Origin: Liolophura sinensis
Lineage: Eukaryota > Mollusca > Polyplacophora > Chitonida > Chitonidae
DNA: 64,000 nucleotides
Assembly: GCF_032854445.1 (NCBI RefSeq)
Contig: NC_088301.1
Coordinates: 5,934,044-5,998,043 of the forward strand
Direction: 5' to 3'
Shown here: one piece after another, positions 1-12,892 of the stretch
How positions within the stretch are numbered: the first letter of the stretch is position 1
Layout of the letters: the number at the start of each line of letters is the position of its first letter
The notes under the pieces: model-generated
Told to the model about the DNA's origin: nothing
What the model saw: the letters and a program-made list of their open reading frames with translations, nothing else
Databases searched by the model: none
Program-made: the position numbers and the translations under genes

Positions 1-17
1 TGCACACAGTATTTCGG

Positions 18-549
18 TAATCAAGTAAACACACTGTAGCCAGGGTTACCCTGTAGATATAGATGTGCTCAATAAGCATGCGCAATTGTATTATCCGTTG
101 GATTTTGAAAATTTTACAAACAGATTTAAAATACCAATGGATTTCCAAATACCAATAGTGATAAATTTCTTCTTGAACAATGAAGACATTGAGCACGCGC
201 AATGATCCGCCTCTTCTTCGAATCTCAATCCCACTGATCATTTATGGGACAAATTGAAACAAACAGTGCATCGCGATGTTACGATGGTGTCCCATCTTGA
301 TGACGTCAAAAGAGAAGTGATTAGTCATCGGGTCAAACGTCTCATTAACAGCGAGCTCGAGCTCAGTGTAACACAAAAGCGCGATGGTTATACGAAAATT
401 TAACATTATCTGATCGTACAGGTGGTCAAAGTTATTTTAAATCTGTTAGCAAAATTTTTAAAAACCGGTCGATAATGCGTTTGCGCATGTTCATTGGAGC
501 ACATCTGTATCTACAATGTAATCCTTACTACAGTGCGTTGACTTGATTA
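18..549 (+). mobile_element. Tc1/mariner-like element remnant with about 80-bp inverted repeats
   Basis: The first about 80 bp (from TAATCAAGTAAAC) are an imperfect inverted copy of the last about 80 bp (ending GACTTGATTA). Between them, positions about 217-402 on the plus strand read NLNPTDHLWDKLKQ, then LDDVKREVISHRVKRLINS and a Thr-Lys-Ile-stop end. This is the C-terminal signature of Tc1/mariner transposases (DLNPxE/D.LWD..K, LI.SM...). The upstream catalytic region is missing, so this is an internally deleted, non-autonomous copy. Confidence 0.72.
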
Positions 550-3228
550 TTGCGATGCTGTGCGCAAAATTTCACAACGACTGTGCAAATATCTTGGTAA
601 AAGTCAAACATTCATTTGGGGGAACTTGATGCACCGTTTAGATATATGTACGTTACACGTTGAATGCTCGTCGGTAACTTGCTCAAAAGCGGTGGTTTAT
701 CTCAAGCATCCTCGCTTTTACAACCCATAAACCATCTGCCAGCTTGTAAGCCCGTAATTCTTGAATATGTTATAAAGAACTAAAAAAACAACCGTGGAAT
801 AAACAGGGATACCAAATTAAACGTATTGTAAAAGAAAATCAATAAAACAGCTGGTTTGATGGAAAAAAAAGCCGTGTACATCGTATATGTATCTATGCAT
901 CGAAAAAAAACATTGGTATACCAGCCGTCAGCTAATAGGGACATTCCGGGTATTCAGTATTCAAATCGTGTATCATGCTAGAATATCAGTTGTCGACTAA
1001 AATCACTAATTTAACCGCTTAGCGGAATTAGACACAACTATGAAGCAGGGGTTCTGGATTTACTTACAAGACAATTGTACTCATTGTAAAACTTAAGAAA
1101 CTTCGAGTAAAGGGGTTTGATGGAATAACTTTGACACTCTAGTTTTTGCAGTAACAACTTGTGACGTCAACTGAAATCGTTAGACAACATACAGGATCTA
1201 ACAAATGCTACGAGGCGAGATATCCACACGCCACATGCAGGATCCTTTAATATATTGCTATCCAAGTAAGGATAATTTACAACGTCAAGACTGAAACCAT
1301 CTTTCCCGTTGTGAAACCTGCGAGAGAGGAAACCGTTTTGGTCCTTGTACAGATACAGGTCAAGATAATATGCACCATCGGACAGTCTGCGATTTCCTTT
1401 AAATCCAACGAGGGTGGGTAAATATATTTCGCAGCCTTTTTGAAGATTTTAAAGCTAGCACACCATCAATATACCGTTTAGTGAATGAGAAATATTGGTT
1501 CTGGTGCGGATTACTCCTTCATAGTTTCTGAATATAGTCGTATTGATATGAGAAAAGGTATAGGTCGACCAAAAGAGGGGCACAATTTGTACCCATCGAA
1601 ATACCTATACACTGTTATATACATGTACGGTTTTCCCTAATTTCACATAGATGTTATTAATGAAAAATTCATCTAAGTGACTCAGTGAACGTCGAAACAT
1701 TATATGAAAGATAACCCTTGTATCTAGTGGAACTGAAGAAGGCTTTGTTTCCTTTGACGTTGATAAACAATTAGTGATGAAACTCTATCTGTTTAAACCG
1801 TGTGAGGAATGATAGTGGAGAGAGTGGAGAAATCTCAAGTTGATATGTTCTTAAACGGTACGTATATTTCAGCGTCTAGTTTTTAAGTATCCACATAAAG
1901 TTGAGGCCTGAAATTTTTACAATTGTACACCAGTGTATATTACAAAATGACAGTACTTCTGTAGTACCTTCGGTAAGAGAGTGGATGTAAGCTTGGTGGT
2001 ACAACTTTTTGACCCCCGCGAACTTTTATTATTAGGATTTATGCATTTTTGGAATCTAGTAAAATTGTGCGGTATGTCGCTTGACGGGAAGGTACGGCTA
2101 TACTCCTCTGTTTGAGAAAGAACTGATTTTTTAAAAAACATGGATACTCCAGATAATTCTGTTGGTGAGCTAAGCATTCCCGAGGCATGGTCCTTTGCAT
2201 TGTTATTATCTTATTGTTTATTACATTAATGAATAGTAACATTAGGCTACTGTACCTTTTTCCCTATGGAATACGTTGATGTTGCGGCAGTTGTTGTTGT
2301 GATATTGACCTCCTCCAAAAGAACTGATACTAGTAGTAATAATTCTTTCAAACAAACGTAATATTATCAGGAGGAACTGCAGTAACAATATTTTCTCCGA
2401 AGGTCATCAAGTACCATGGTAGGATCCTTCAGAACTTGCTTGGCTGTCACATGAGCATTAGTATTGCATACACGATCTTTTTCTTAACAGAATTTTTCCG
2501 CAGAAAAGTAGCGTAGGTCTACGCCGAAAAGTAGTGTAGGGCTTTTTTGAACAGCAGTGTTTGTCAGAAAAAATGCAATCCGTTAAAACACTGACAAGTG
2601 TCAACTGTGGACGTTTTACACGGGACACTACCCAATATATAAAATAAACACTTATTTTAGAATAATGAGTAATGTGTGTGTGTACTACAATATGACCTGC
2701 GCAAAGACGACAATAAGCTTGAACTATCAAATAAAGAGTTTAGAATTTATTTTGTTTATATGCTCGCGCCTACCGTCATCATCAGCCTACTCACAAGTTT
2801 TGATAAATGCTTTTAGGCTGTTTTTCACTTTCGAAGAAAATCTTTAGAAGTCAAGATTGATTCAGCTTGTAAGATTCAAGAGCGAATTTCAAGAAAAGCA
2901 TGCCCGGTCATTACACAAAGGTTCAAGGATTACAGCATGTCGAACTGAAAGATTTTTCAGCTATATGACAAGGAGTAATTAGGTGTGTGTTCTGTGTCTC
3001 CTTGTAGCAGGGCGAGTTCACTTCCATAGTGCTGGCTTTACTGAAGTATCATGGTAAAGACACCATACATGACAGTCCACACAGTTAAAATAAAACACAA
3101 TGTGCCAGTCACAATTTGAACTCTTTCCTGTTATAAGTTTGGCTTTTTAAGCACTTTCAATTTTTAAGTTAAATCTTAAGTCCCTTGATAAGTACGAGAC
3201 TAGGTTCCCGGTTTCAGTTCCGAAGTTG
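550..3228. other. Gene-free AT-rich stretch
   Basis: No exon, repeat array or recognisable element was seen. Short open frames here are in AT-rich DNA with no domain motifs or convincing splice sites. Confidence 0.5.
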
Positions 3229-5398
3229 GATGTGAATCAGCGAATAGCACCAATTGCGGACGACCAAAGTCATGTGTCAATCAGCCACTGGCACCAATTG
3301 TGGACGACCAAAGTCGTATGTCAATCAGCCACTGGCACCAGTTGTGGACGACCAAAGTCGTATGTCAATCAGCCACTGGCACCAATTACGGACGTCCAAA
3401 GTCGTATGTCAATCAGCCACTGGCACCAATAGCGGACGACCAGTTCAGTTCCAAAGTCGTATGTCAATCAGGCACTGGCACCAATTGTGGACGACCAAAG
3501 TCGTATGTCAATGAGCCACTGGCACCAATTACGGACGTCCAAAATCATATGTCAATCAGGCATTGGCACCAATTGTGGACGACCAAAGTCGTATGTCAAT
3601 GAGCCACTGGCACCAATTCCGGACGACCAAAGTCGTATGTCAATGAGCCACTGGCACCAATTACGGACGTCCAAAATCATATGTCAATCAGCCACTGGCA
3701 CCAATTACGGGACGTCCAAAGTCGTATGCCAATCAGCCACTGGCACCAATTGTGGACGACCAAAGTCGTATGTCAATGAGCCATTGTCACCAATTGTGGA
3801 CGACCAAAGTCGTACGTCAATCAGCCACCGGCACCAATTGTGGACGACCAAAGTCGTATGTCAATCAGCCACTGGCACCAATTGTGGACGTCCAAAATCG
3901 TATGTCAATCAGGCACTGGCACCAATTGCGGACGATCAAAGTCGTATGTCAGTCAGCCACTGGCACCAATTACGGACGACCAAAGTCGTATGTCAATGAG
4001 CCACTGGCACCAATTGCGGACGTCCAAAATCATATGTCAATCAGCCACTGGCACCAATTACTGAAGTCCAAAGTCGTATGCCAATCAACCACTGGCACCA
4101 ATTGCGGACGACCAAAGTCGTATGGCAATCAGGCACTGGCACCAATTGTGGACGACCAAAGTCGCATGTCAATCAGCCACTGGCACCAATTACCGACGTC
4201 CAAAGTCGTATGTCAATCAACCACTGGCACCAATTGCGGGCGACCAGTTCAGTTCCAAAGTCGTTTGTCAATCAGCCAATAGCACCAATTGTGGACGACA
4301 AAAGTCGTATGTCAATCAGGCACTGGCACCAATTACGGGCGACCAAAGTCGTATGTCAATGAAACACTGGCACCAATTGTGGACGTCCAAAATCGTATGT
4401 CAATCAGCCACTGGCACCAATTACGGAAGTCCAAAGTCGTATGCCAATCAGCCACTGGCACCAATTGTGGACGACCAAAGTCGTATGTCAATCAGCCATT
4501 GGCACCAATTACGGACATCCAAAGTCGTATGTCAATGAGCCACTGGCACCAATTGCGGACGACCAAAGTCGTATGTCAATGAGCCACTGGCACCAATTAT
4601 GGACGACCAAAGTCGTATGTCAATGAAACACTGGCACCAATTACGGAAGTCCAAAGTCGTATGCCAATCAGCCACTGGCACCAATTGTGGACGACCAAAG
4701 TCGTATGTCAATCAGCCACTGGCACCAATTCTGGACGTCCAAAGTCATATGTCAATCAGCCACTGGCACCAATTGCGGACCACCAGTTCAGTTCCAACGT
4801 CGTATGTCAATGAGCCACTGGCACCAATTACGGACGTCCAAAATCGTATGTCAATTAGCCACTGGCACCAATTGTGGACGACCAAGGTCGTATGCCAATC
4901 AGCCACTGGCACCAATTGTGGACGACCAAAGTCGTATGTCAATCAGCCACTGGCACAAATTGTGGACGACAAAAGTCATATGTCAATCAGACACCGGCAC
5001 CAATTGCGGACGACCAAAGCCATATGTCAATCAGGCACTGACACCAATTGCGGACGACCAAACTCGTACGGCAATCAGACACTTGCACCAACTGTGGACG
5101 ACAAAAGTCATATGTCAATCAGCCACTGGCACAAATTACGGACGACAAAAGTCATTTCTCAATCAGCCACTGGCACCAATTGTGGACGACCAAAGTCGTA
5201 TGTCAGTCAGCCACTGGCACCAATTGCGGACGACCAGTTCAGTTCCAAAGTCGTATGCCAATGAACCACTGGCAACAATTTCGGATGACAAAAGTCGTAT
5301 GTCAATCAGCCACTGCCACCAATTGCGGACGACCAGTTCAGTTACAAAGTCGTATGTCAATCAGCCACTGGCACCAATTGCGGACGACCAGTTCAGTT
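3229..5398 (+). repeat. 44-bp minisatellite, about 49 units
   Basis: The unit is close to tggcaccaattgtggacgac followed by caaagtcgtatgtcaatcag and ccac. Most units are 44 bp; some carry an extra cagttcagttc insert (at about 3440, 4245, 4790, 5235, 5330 and 5385). Variants alternate gtgg/gcgg/acgg and cag/gag. Because 44 is 2 mod 3 and the unit lacks stops in all plus frames, long open frames (up to 241 codons) appear in every frame; they are repeat artefacts, not genes. Confidence 0.95.
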
Positions 5399-5409
5399 GT
5401 GCAGTGTGT

Positions 5410-6440
5410 TGAACTTTGGACTACGCCGAGCTTATGGTTGTGTTATTCAGATTACATGAAAACGAACTCTAAATAACTGAGAACACGTACCTGCGGAAAA
5501 TATGTGTCACACGCTGAAGACATTCCATACCCTATACTCATCCCAAAGATATTCATCAGCTGGTGAAAGAAAAAACGAAACTGGTAGAATTTGTATTTTC
5601 CTCCAGAAAATGCCAACTTTAAATTAACTCGGCAAAAGTACACGCATTCTACTATGCAGTTTCATGAAAATGTTCGTAACATTATTTACGTGTACTTCAA
5701 GTAAGATTACGATCTCGTGTATTTTGGATTAAGGGGCGATTTTGTTTGATTAGAGCAATATTTAAACTTACATGTTGTGACCAAGGGGAAGAATGTGACA
5801 TCCGATGACACCCGATGACATGCGATGGCTGCATAATTGATTCCAGCGTTAAGTTACAGGATTTTATCTAACTTTAAATGGCTATGGTTTACTTTGGTTT
5901 AAAGAATTTAGATTACGCTCAGTAGGCTAGTGGCATCCCTTTCTTTTCCACAACTTTTTTTTTTTCTGACAGGATAGTGACCCCTTTGAAGTTTGCCTTC
6001 ATTCATGCATTTTCCAATACACGTCTCCAAACAACATTCATACTGATTAGCGATGTTGTTGTTAAGTATGGACACTGTTATCGTGGTTAGAGGCTTAAAC
6101 AAATGGTATTCAAGCGGTTCAAATTCAAGAAAAAAACCAACGGCAATGACGGTGTCTACCCACAACGTGTCACCAACACTGAATCACCTGCACTGAATCA
6201 CCCCCACCGAATCCCCCATCCTCAAAACCTGTGCTATGGGGTGTTAGAAGCAAGAGATAACTTCTAGACCCGACCATCAATCAGTCCATGTGGTTTAAGT
6301 GATCATTGTAGTCGAAGTAAAATGAGAAGAACATTTGAATTTATAAATGATTCAACTACCAGACATTAACATGGCTGTACAGGTATGTCTGTGCCAGAGT
6401 TGTTATAGTTCCCAGAGTAGCCGTGGTAGCTCTGGACGTC
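5410..6440. other. Gene-free stretch between two minisatellites
   Basis: Unique AT-rich DNA with no recognised exon or element. A short purine/pyrimidine-simple patch (poly-T near 5955) is the only compositional feature. Confidence 0.45.
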
Positions 6441-8160
6441 TTACCTACATGGACATTGCAGCCCCGCCTAGTTCTGTCAGACATAAGTATTCTTACTGAG
6501 ATGTCCATGGCAGCCCAACCCAGATCTGTCAATTGTGAGCGTTCTTACCAAAATGAACATGGCAACCCCGCCCAAGACTGGCAGGCGTGACTGTTCTTGC
6601 CGAGACAGACATGACCGCCTGGTCCAACTCTGTCAGACTTGAGTGTTCTTACCTAGATGGCCATGACACCTCCGCCCAGCTCTGTCAGACGTGAGTGTTC
6701 TTACCTAGATGGCCATGACGGCCCCGCCAAGCTCTGTCAATCGTGAGCGTTATTACCTAGATGGACATAATGGCCCAGCCCAGTTCTGTCACACATTAGC
6801 GATCTTACTGCAATGGTAATGGCCCATCCGCCCAGCTGTGTCACACATGAGTATTCTTACCGCAATGGTCAAGGCAGTCCAGCCCAGTTCTGTCACAAAT
6901 GAGTATCCTTACCGCAATGGTCACACATGAGTATTCTTACCGCAATGGTCAAGGCAGTCCAGCCCAGTTCTGTCACACATGAATATCCTTACCGCAATGG
7001 TCAAGGGAGTCCAGCCCAGTTCTGTCACACATGAGTATCCTTACCGCAATGATCAAGGCAGTCCAGCCCAGTTCTGTCACACATGAGTATCCTTACCGCA
7101 ATGGTCACACATGAGTATTCTTACCGCAATGGTCAAGGCAGTCCAGCCCAGTTCTGTCACACATGAATATCCTTACCGCAATGGTCAAGGGAGTCCAGCC
7201 CAGTTCTGTCACACATGAGTATTTTTACCGCAATGGTCATGGCAGTCCAGCCCAGTTCTGTCACACATGAGTATTCTTACCGCTGACAGACATCAGTGTT
7301 CTTACCGTAATGGCCATGGCGGCCTCGCCCAGCTATGGCACATATTAGTGTTCTTACCGCAATTGTCATGGCACCCCGGCCCAACTCTGTCAGACATCAC
7401 TGTGCTCACCACAATGGTTATGCTCCCCCACCCTCCTCTCCAGCTCTGTCAAACATCAGTGCAATGGACATGGCAGTCCCACCCAGCTCTGTCAGACATC
7501 AATGTTCCTAGCGTAATGGTCATAGCACACCAGTCCAGCTCCGTCAGACATGAGTGTTCTTAGCGCAATGGTCATTGCATTCTCGCACAGCTCTGTCAGA
7601 CAAAAGTGTTCTTACAGCAATGATCATGGCACTCCCGCCTATCTCTGTCAAACATGAGTGTTCTTACTGTTATGTTCATGGCAGTTCCACCCAGCTCTGT
7701 CAGACATCAGTGTTCTTATCGCAATGGTCATGGCACCTGCGCCCAGCTTCGTCAGGCATGAGTGTTCTTAGCGCAATAATCTTAATATTCCTGCACAGCT
7801 CTGTCAGACTTAAGCGTTCTTACCGCAATGATCATGGCACACCCGCCCAGCTCCGTCAGACATGAGTGTTCTTAGCGCAATGGTCATGGCATTCTCGCAC
7901 AGCTCTGTCAGACATAAGTGTTCTTACAACAATGGTGATGGCACTCCCGCCTATCTCTGTAAAACATGAGTGTTCTTACTGTTATGTTCATGGCAGTTCC
8001 ACCCAGCTCTGTCAGACATCAGTGTGCTTATCGCAATGGTCATGGCACCTCCGCCCAGCTTCGTCAGACATGAGTGTTCTTAGCGCAATAATCTTGGTAT
8101 TTCTACACAGCTCTGTCAGACATGAGTGTTCTTACCGCAATTGCCATGGCAGCCCCTGCG
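6440..8160 (+). repeat. 52-bp minisatellite with higher-order repeats
   Basis: The unit is about ccgcaatggtcatggcagtc followed by cagcccagttctgtcacaca and tgagtattctta. The array is homogenised in blocks: a 312-bp (six-unit) block at 7553-7864 is repeated at 7865-8176, and a block of about 186 bp near 6907 recurs near 7093. Plus-strand open frames here are repeat artefacts. Confidence 0.93.
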
Positions 8161-9055
8161 AACTCTACCCGGCTGAGATGACCGCAGAAGATCAAACTGG
8201 TTGATCCAAATATGTTCAGAAGCAATGTTGTCGATACCTGGGGAGAGACGATGTATACTCTGTTTAAAACTCTGTGTATGTTGTTTACAGCGGGGTGGGG
8301 GCGGTGCGTTGTCAACTTGTCAAATACATGAAGCAATGCAAATTTTTTTTGGCCCAACCTCTCATTTATATCTTTATTACTCTTGAAAAGGAGAAAAATG
8401 ATTTTCGCCTCATTTTATTGTAGCAATACAATCAATCGCTTTCACAATCTTTAACAGCTACATCCAAGCTCACTTATGTATAGAATGTATTTATATCAAA
8501 ATGTATGCCTGGGTAAAAGTAAAGAGTCGTGTTCACTTGTTCTAGATTATTAGTAGACAACCAACTATTAACACGGAAATACCCACCGTTGGCCAAGCTA
8601 TTGTCCAGAGATGCTTAAACTCGTTTTTGAACCCTGATGGAAACAGGTAGCTGGATAGCCAGTTCGAACGTGAACGGTTTCCTCAGAAGAACATTAAGCG
8701 GAAATCAAGATAATTTTTCATTTAATCCTTTAGGGCCTACTGGTTGATTAATTTCAGCGATGTAACATTAAAATTACCACGAATATGTTCAAATTCAACA
8801 TCATCGTGAGGTGCATTGTTACGATTTCGGACACCCGCGTGGTTGGTGGCGGGGCGGGGTGGGTGGGTGGGGGTAGAGGAGTGGTATTAGCTCTGGACCT
8901 TTTTGATGTATACGGTGAAGCCAACTATGCTCCAAAAGTCAAAAAAATACTTCAGTCTATCTATCTAGATGTCTGTTACAAGCTTAAATACTGACTATTT
9001 ACAAATACAGTTTCATAGTTGCATTCCATAAATTCACGGAATTCATGAATTCATT
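8161..9055. other. Gene-free stretch with a G-rich tract
   Basis: No exon seen. A run at about 8845-8880 has five G-runs of three or more separated by 1-2 bases (ggcggggcggggtgggtggg and on), a strong G-quadruplex-type pattern on the plus strand. Confidence 0.5.
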
Positions 9056-9059
9056 TTTG

Positions 9060-9645
9060 TGGGAAGAATTTTGGATAGCCTCGTGGCTATTGGGGGGATG
9101 AGCTTTACAGCCGTGGACGTCTCTGGTATTGTGTAGGAAATGAGGCATATGTCATGTTTAATGTTAATAAGGAAAGCGTGGTTTAACATTTTTGACAGCC
9201 GCGTGGTTATTGGGCGATATGCTTAGGTGAGGATATCCTTGCTATGGTGTAGGAAATAACACATGCGTCAAGGTGAATGTTTATGTGAAACCATGTTTAT
9301 GAGTTCGGACAGCCACGTGGCTGGTGTAGAGAAAGCTGTAATAGGTGTGGACATGCTTGGTATAGTGTAGGAAATAACATCTGTGTCAAGGTCAATGTTT
9401 ATGTGGGAAGCATGGTTACGAGTCGCGTGGTTATCGCTTAGGGGAGGACATCCCTGGATCAACGTCAGTGTTTATGTAAAAATATGGTTATGATTTTGGA
9501 AAGTTTACTGAGGGATCAGCTTGGCTGAGGACATCCTTTATATGGTGTAAGCAATAGCATGTGCGTCCGGATCAACGTTTATGTGGGAAGCATGCTTACG
9601 ATTTTGGACAGCCGCGCGTTGATTGAGGGATAAGCTTAGGTGATG
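9060..9645 (+). repeat. Degenerate 115-120-bp tandem repeat, about 5 units
   Basis: Each unit contains, in order, a gacagccgcgtggttattgg-like start, agcttaggtgagg, tggtgtaggaaataacat and gtcaatgtttatgtgg. Units start near 9068, 9189, 9303, 9418 (shortened) and 9495-9600. Divergence is high, so this is an old array. Confidence 0.75.
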
Positions 9646-9699
9646 ACGTCCATCTTATGTTAGATATTCTGAGCTGTGTTTATGTTTTCCGGACATTGA

Positions 9700-11880
9700 A
9701 GTTTGGTACAATAAATATGCTTCAGTGTTTTTTAGAAATCCGGATAGATCAACACAAGGGCAGGTAATACAATCGAATAGAGAGTGTAGTTTTGAAAGCG
9801 TTCATTATTAACATCACCTGCATAACTTGTTATCTATCTGACTGACATCTTGTAACCCCCGATATTACCCTCAAATCTGAAGACTAAATAGCTTATTCCC
9901 ATACCTCCTTGCTAGAATACACCACAAACAAAATCTATGGAGCACAAAATATGTCGTGTTTATGGATCTTTATTGTGAAATTCTAAATGTTCTCATGGTG
10001 GGATTTTGTGGAAAACTAACACCAACAAATTTTAGCCCCTAGCCAGTTGGCAACCATCGCTATGTAGCACGCTATTGCCAAAACTACATTTAACTACCTA
10101 CAGATTTCTGAGGCGGAAAAGCAGTTCATCAGCACCCTACATTAAGGTTCTCCGCAGTGGAAATAAATGAAAAGAAAATCAGTTCCCGAAACATTTTAAA
10201 GAGTTTTGAAAGTTCCCCCCCCCCCCAATTCAAGGTTGCACTGAAATAATTTAGTCGCATGGAACATTTCAATGGGTTAAAGGAATATTTCGATGGTGTT
10301 CAAGCACAATGGAGTCACAGTATGTCCACTATCTATTTTATTTATTTATTTGTCTGATTGGTGTTTTATGTCGTACTCAAGAATATTTCACTTTTACGAC
10401 GGCGGCATTTATGTATTTTAATCTATATAAAGGTAACAGGTGCAGCTAATAACACTCGTACACAATAATTACCTTTTCGTATTGATCCATAGGTTTTAGC
10501 GGCTTCTTGATCCATTGCTTTTGACTTCCATATAAACTTGTTGGTATCGTATCCAGATGTCATGCGAGCCGGAACATGGCTTTTCGTTGGCGTTAGGTTA
10601 TATCACCCCTTAGCAGACACACGTATACGTGAACGAGTCAATCCGGAACTGTTGCAAGCTCCTGCCGTGTTAATTTAACCTTAAATTTGTCAATTATGTA
10701 TTTTCGCCTGAGGGCATCAGCAACCGATAGACTTGATGAAACAGATAAAATAGCTCACACAGCTCGCTACTGTGTATCCCTATGACAAAGCTCCCACTAT
10801 AGAATAGAGGATTTAACCAATAGTATATAATTCAGAAGTTTCCGTCAGAGTAACAGTCCTGTTAGCCAATTGCCTGAGAATTTGTTGGTAAATTGATTTA
10901 GTCATTTCTATTAGTGAAGACAACTAAACGTAAAAGATACACAAGAGTTACAAGGTGGAATTTGCGTAACACAAAATGGCAATGTAGAATCAAAAGAATC
11001 GCAGTTACCTGCCTTGCTCGTGCTCTGGATCGTGCCTTTCTCTACCGCATGTGCATTGGTAAAACCTAGTGTCAGATCCTACTGTCAAATAGTAAACTCT
11101 GTATAGATCAGTGTAAAATATATCACACATATTATAACTGTCGTATGTAAACTCAGACGCCGAAGTTGACTGTATTAGTAATGACCCATATTCTCTATTA
11201 GATATGCGGTTAGGTGTTATTCGATATGTTATAATGTACGCATTTTTTCACAATTCTGTTCCCGGACTTAAATGTAGTACTGGTATTTACAAAAATACAC
11301 AAACAGTCATTTTTACCACTTACATGTACCATTTGGTTCACTAATATACGCTGTTCAAGTCAACGTTGTATATATTTTATATATGGGTAACAGTATATCA
11401 AATTTATTAAGCGAGTGGTGTAATTTGTATTTGTCCTGAGGTTTTGATTAGGAAATATGCACCACGAGTTTATAAAGGGTCACGGACTGCATATCATAAT
11501 TTTTGTTATACGGTTTTGGCGGCTGAAAGATAAGACAACGTGTGATTATTTCGCCAAGTATATAAGTGAGATGTGTACATGTCGACATACTCGCATATTT
11601 CTGATAGGTTTAGGACCGAACCAAATATTTCACTTATTGCAATCATAAAGTGAGCCACTACATGTGAATTAATTCCCAAAGTATAGGTTTTCTAAAAATA
11701 TTTTAAAAACTATACTACGCTTATCAACAGAATGAACAGAAAATGAACACGACGCCATTTTGTCACGTTTTAGATACCCTAACGTGACGTCACAAAACAG
11801 CTCTCCTTTACCATCTTTACAAACAATGTACTTGATCGGGCAAGAAAATGAGACACATACAAAAACGCCTAACCCCATGC
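9700..11880. other. Gene-free stretch with a SINE 3' fragment
   Basis: AT-rich unique DNA. At about 10338-10413 there is a 3' fragment of the common SINE in minus orientation (gattggtgttttatgtcgta, actcaagaatatttcac). A poly-C run lies at 10207-10216. No exon seen. Confidence 0.5.
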
Positions 11881-11885
11881 TCAAT

Positions 11886-12125
11886 ATTATTTATTTATTT
11901 TATTGGTGTTTTACGCCGTACTCAAGAAGATTTCGACGGAGGCCAGCGTTATGGTGGGTGAAAACCGGGCAGAGCACATGGGAAACCCACCATTATCCGC
12001 AGGTTTCTGCCAGACCTTCCCTCCTACGACCGTAGACGAAGCCAGCATGAACTGGACTTTAACTCATAGCGACCACATTGTTGAGAGACTTCTGGGTCAT
12101 TATGCTACGCTAGCGCGCTAACCAA
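11886..12125 (-). mobile_element. tRNA-derived SINE copy, minus orientation
   Basis: From a TTATTT-rich tail through ttggtgttttacgccgtact, ccgggcagagc, agccagcatgaactggac to the head gctagcgcgctaacca. Read on the minus strand the head carries tRNA-like A- and B-box segments. It belongs to the family seen throughout this window. Confidence 0.85.
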
Positions 12126-12661
12126 CATTCATGCACTGTCGAACGCCGGATTTTAATCAGCATTTCCGGTTGTCTTTGTTGAGGGCCCACGAAAACCGAA
12201 CTAACAGGTTACTTCAGGTAAAATCTCTAGCTTTGTATGAGTATGAAATAGCATAGAGTGAAGAAAATACAAACATCTCATTTTACATTCAGCTTTTCCG
12301 TTATGTTTTATTAGCTAAAAATGTACAAGTGGCGAATAACAGGATAATAGCCATATAACAGTCATTCGGAAATGAATGTCATTAAATTGCACACCCGCCC
12401 TATTGCAAATTAAACCATCAATGTTTTTTTTAAATTTAAAAGTGTGGCGTACTCAGTCCCCGTTCTCCTCAAAGGTCTGTGTTCTTTACGTGGCGTACAT
12501 ATTGCCATATATACAAGCTGTTCCAAATACCAAATGACGATTTTGTGCGGGAGCTGGAGCCGAGTCTCATGTCTACACCAGGAAAGCTAGATGAATAATG
12601 TTATTGTTTCTAAACATTTGTTTGTACCGCTCGCCAATAGCACTCCAAAAGCTAGTCCGTT

Positions 12662-12775
12662 CAAGTGACATAATACTATTTCAATTGACAAAATACTGTT
12701 TCAATTGACAAAATACTGTTTCAATTCACAAAAATGTTTCTATTAACAAAATATTGTTTCAATTCACAAAATACT
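12662..12775 (+). repeat. 20-bp tandem repeat, about 5 units
   Basis: The unit is about caattgacaaaatactgttt, with variants ttcacaaaa and ttaacaaaat. Confidence 0.85.
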
Positions 12776-12892
12776 ATGTTTTCCGAATGATGACAAAACA
12801 GATCGTGCGTTGCTACGAACTAGTACCTTATATATGAAAGACTTGTTTTCTTATGACAACAGGACACTTTTGTTGGTGTAATGGTGTTTTAT

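Noticed and set aside
3229-5398. CRISPR-like array of direct repeats
   Set aside because: No unique spacers: the units abut and vary by point changes; the host is an animal. The same holds for the 22-, 39-, 49- and 52-bp arrays.
3226-5476. Multiple long plus-strand open frames (up to 241 codons) suggesting a repetitive protein
   Set aside because: They are read-throughs of the 44-bp minisatellite in all three frames, with no domain, signal or splice logic.
7267-8204. Plus-strand open frames of 98-112 codons
   Set aside because: Products of the 52-bp minisatellite; frames switch between units.
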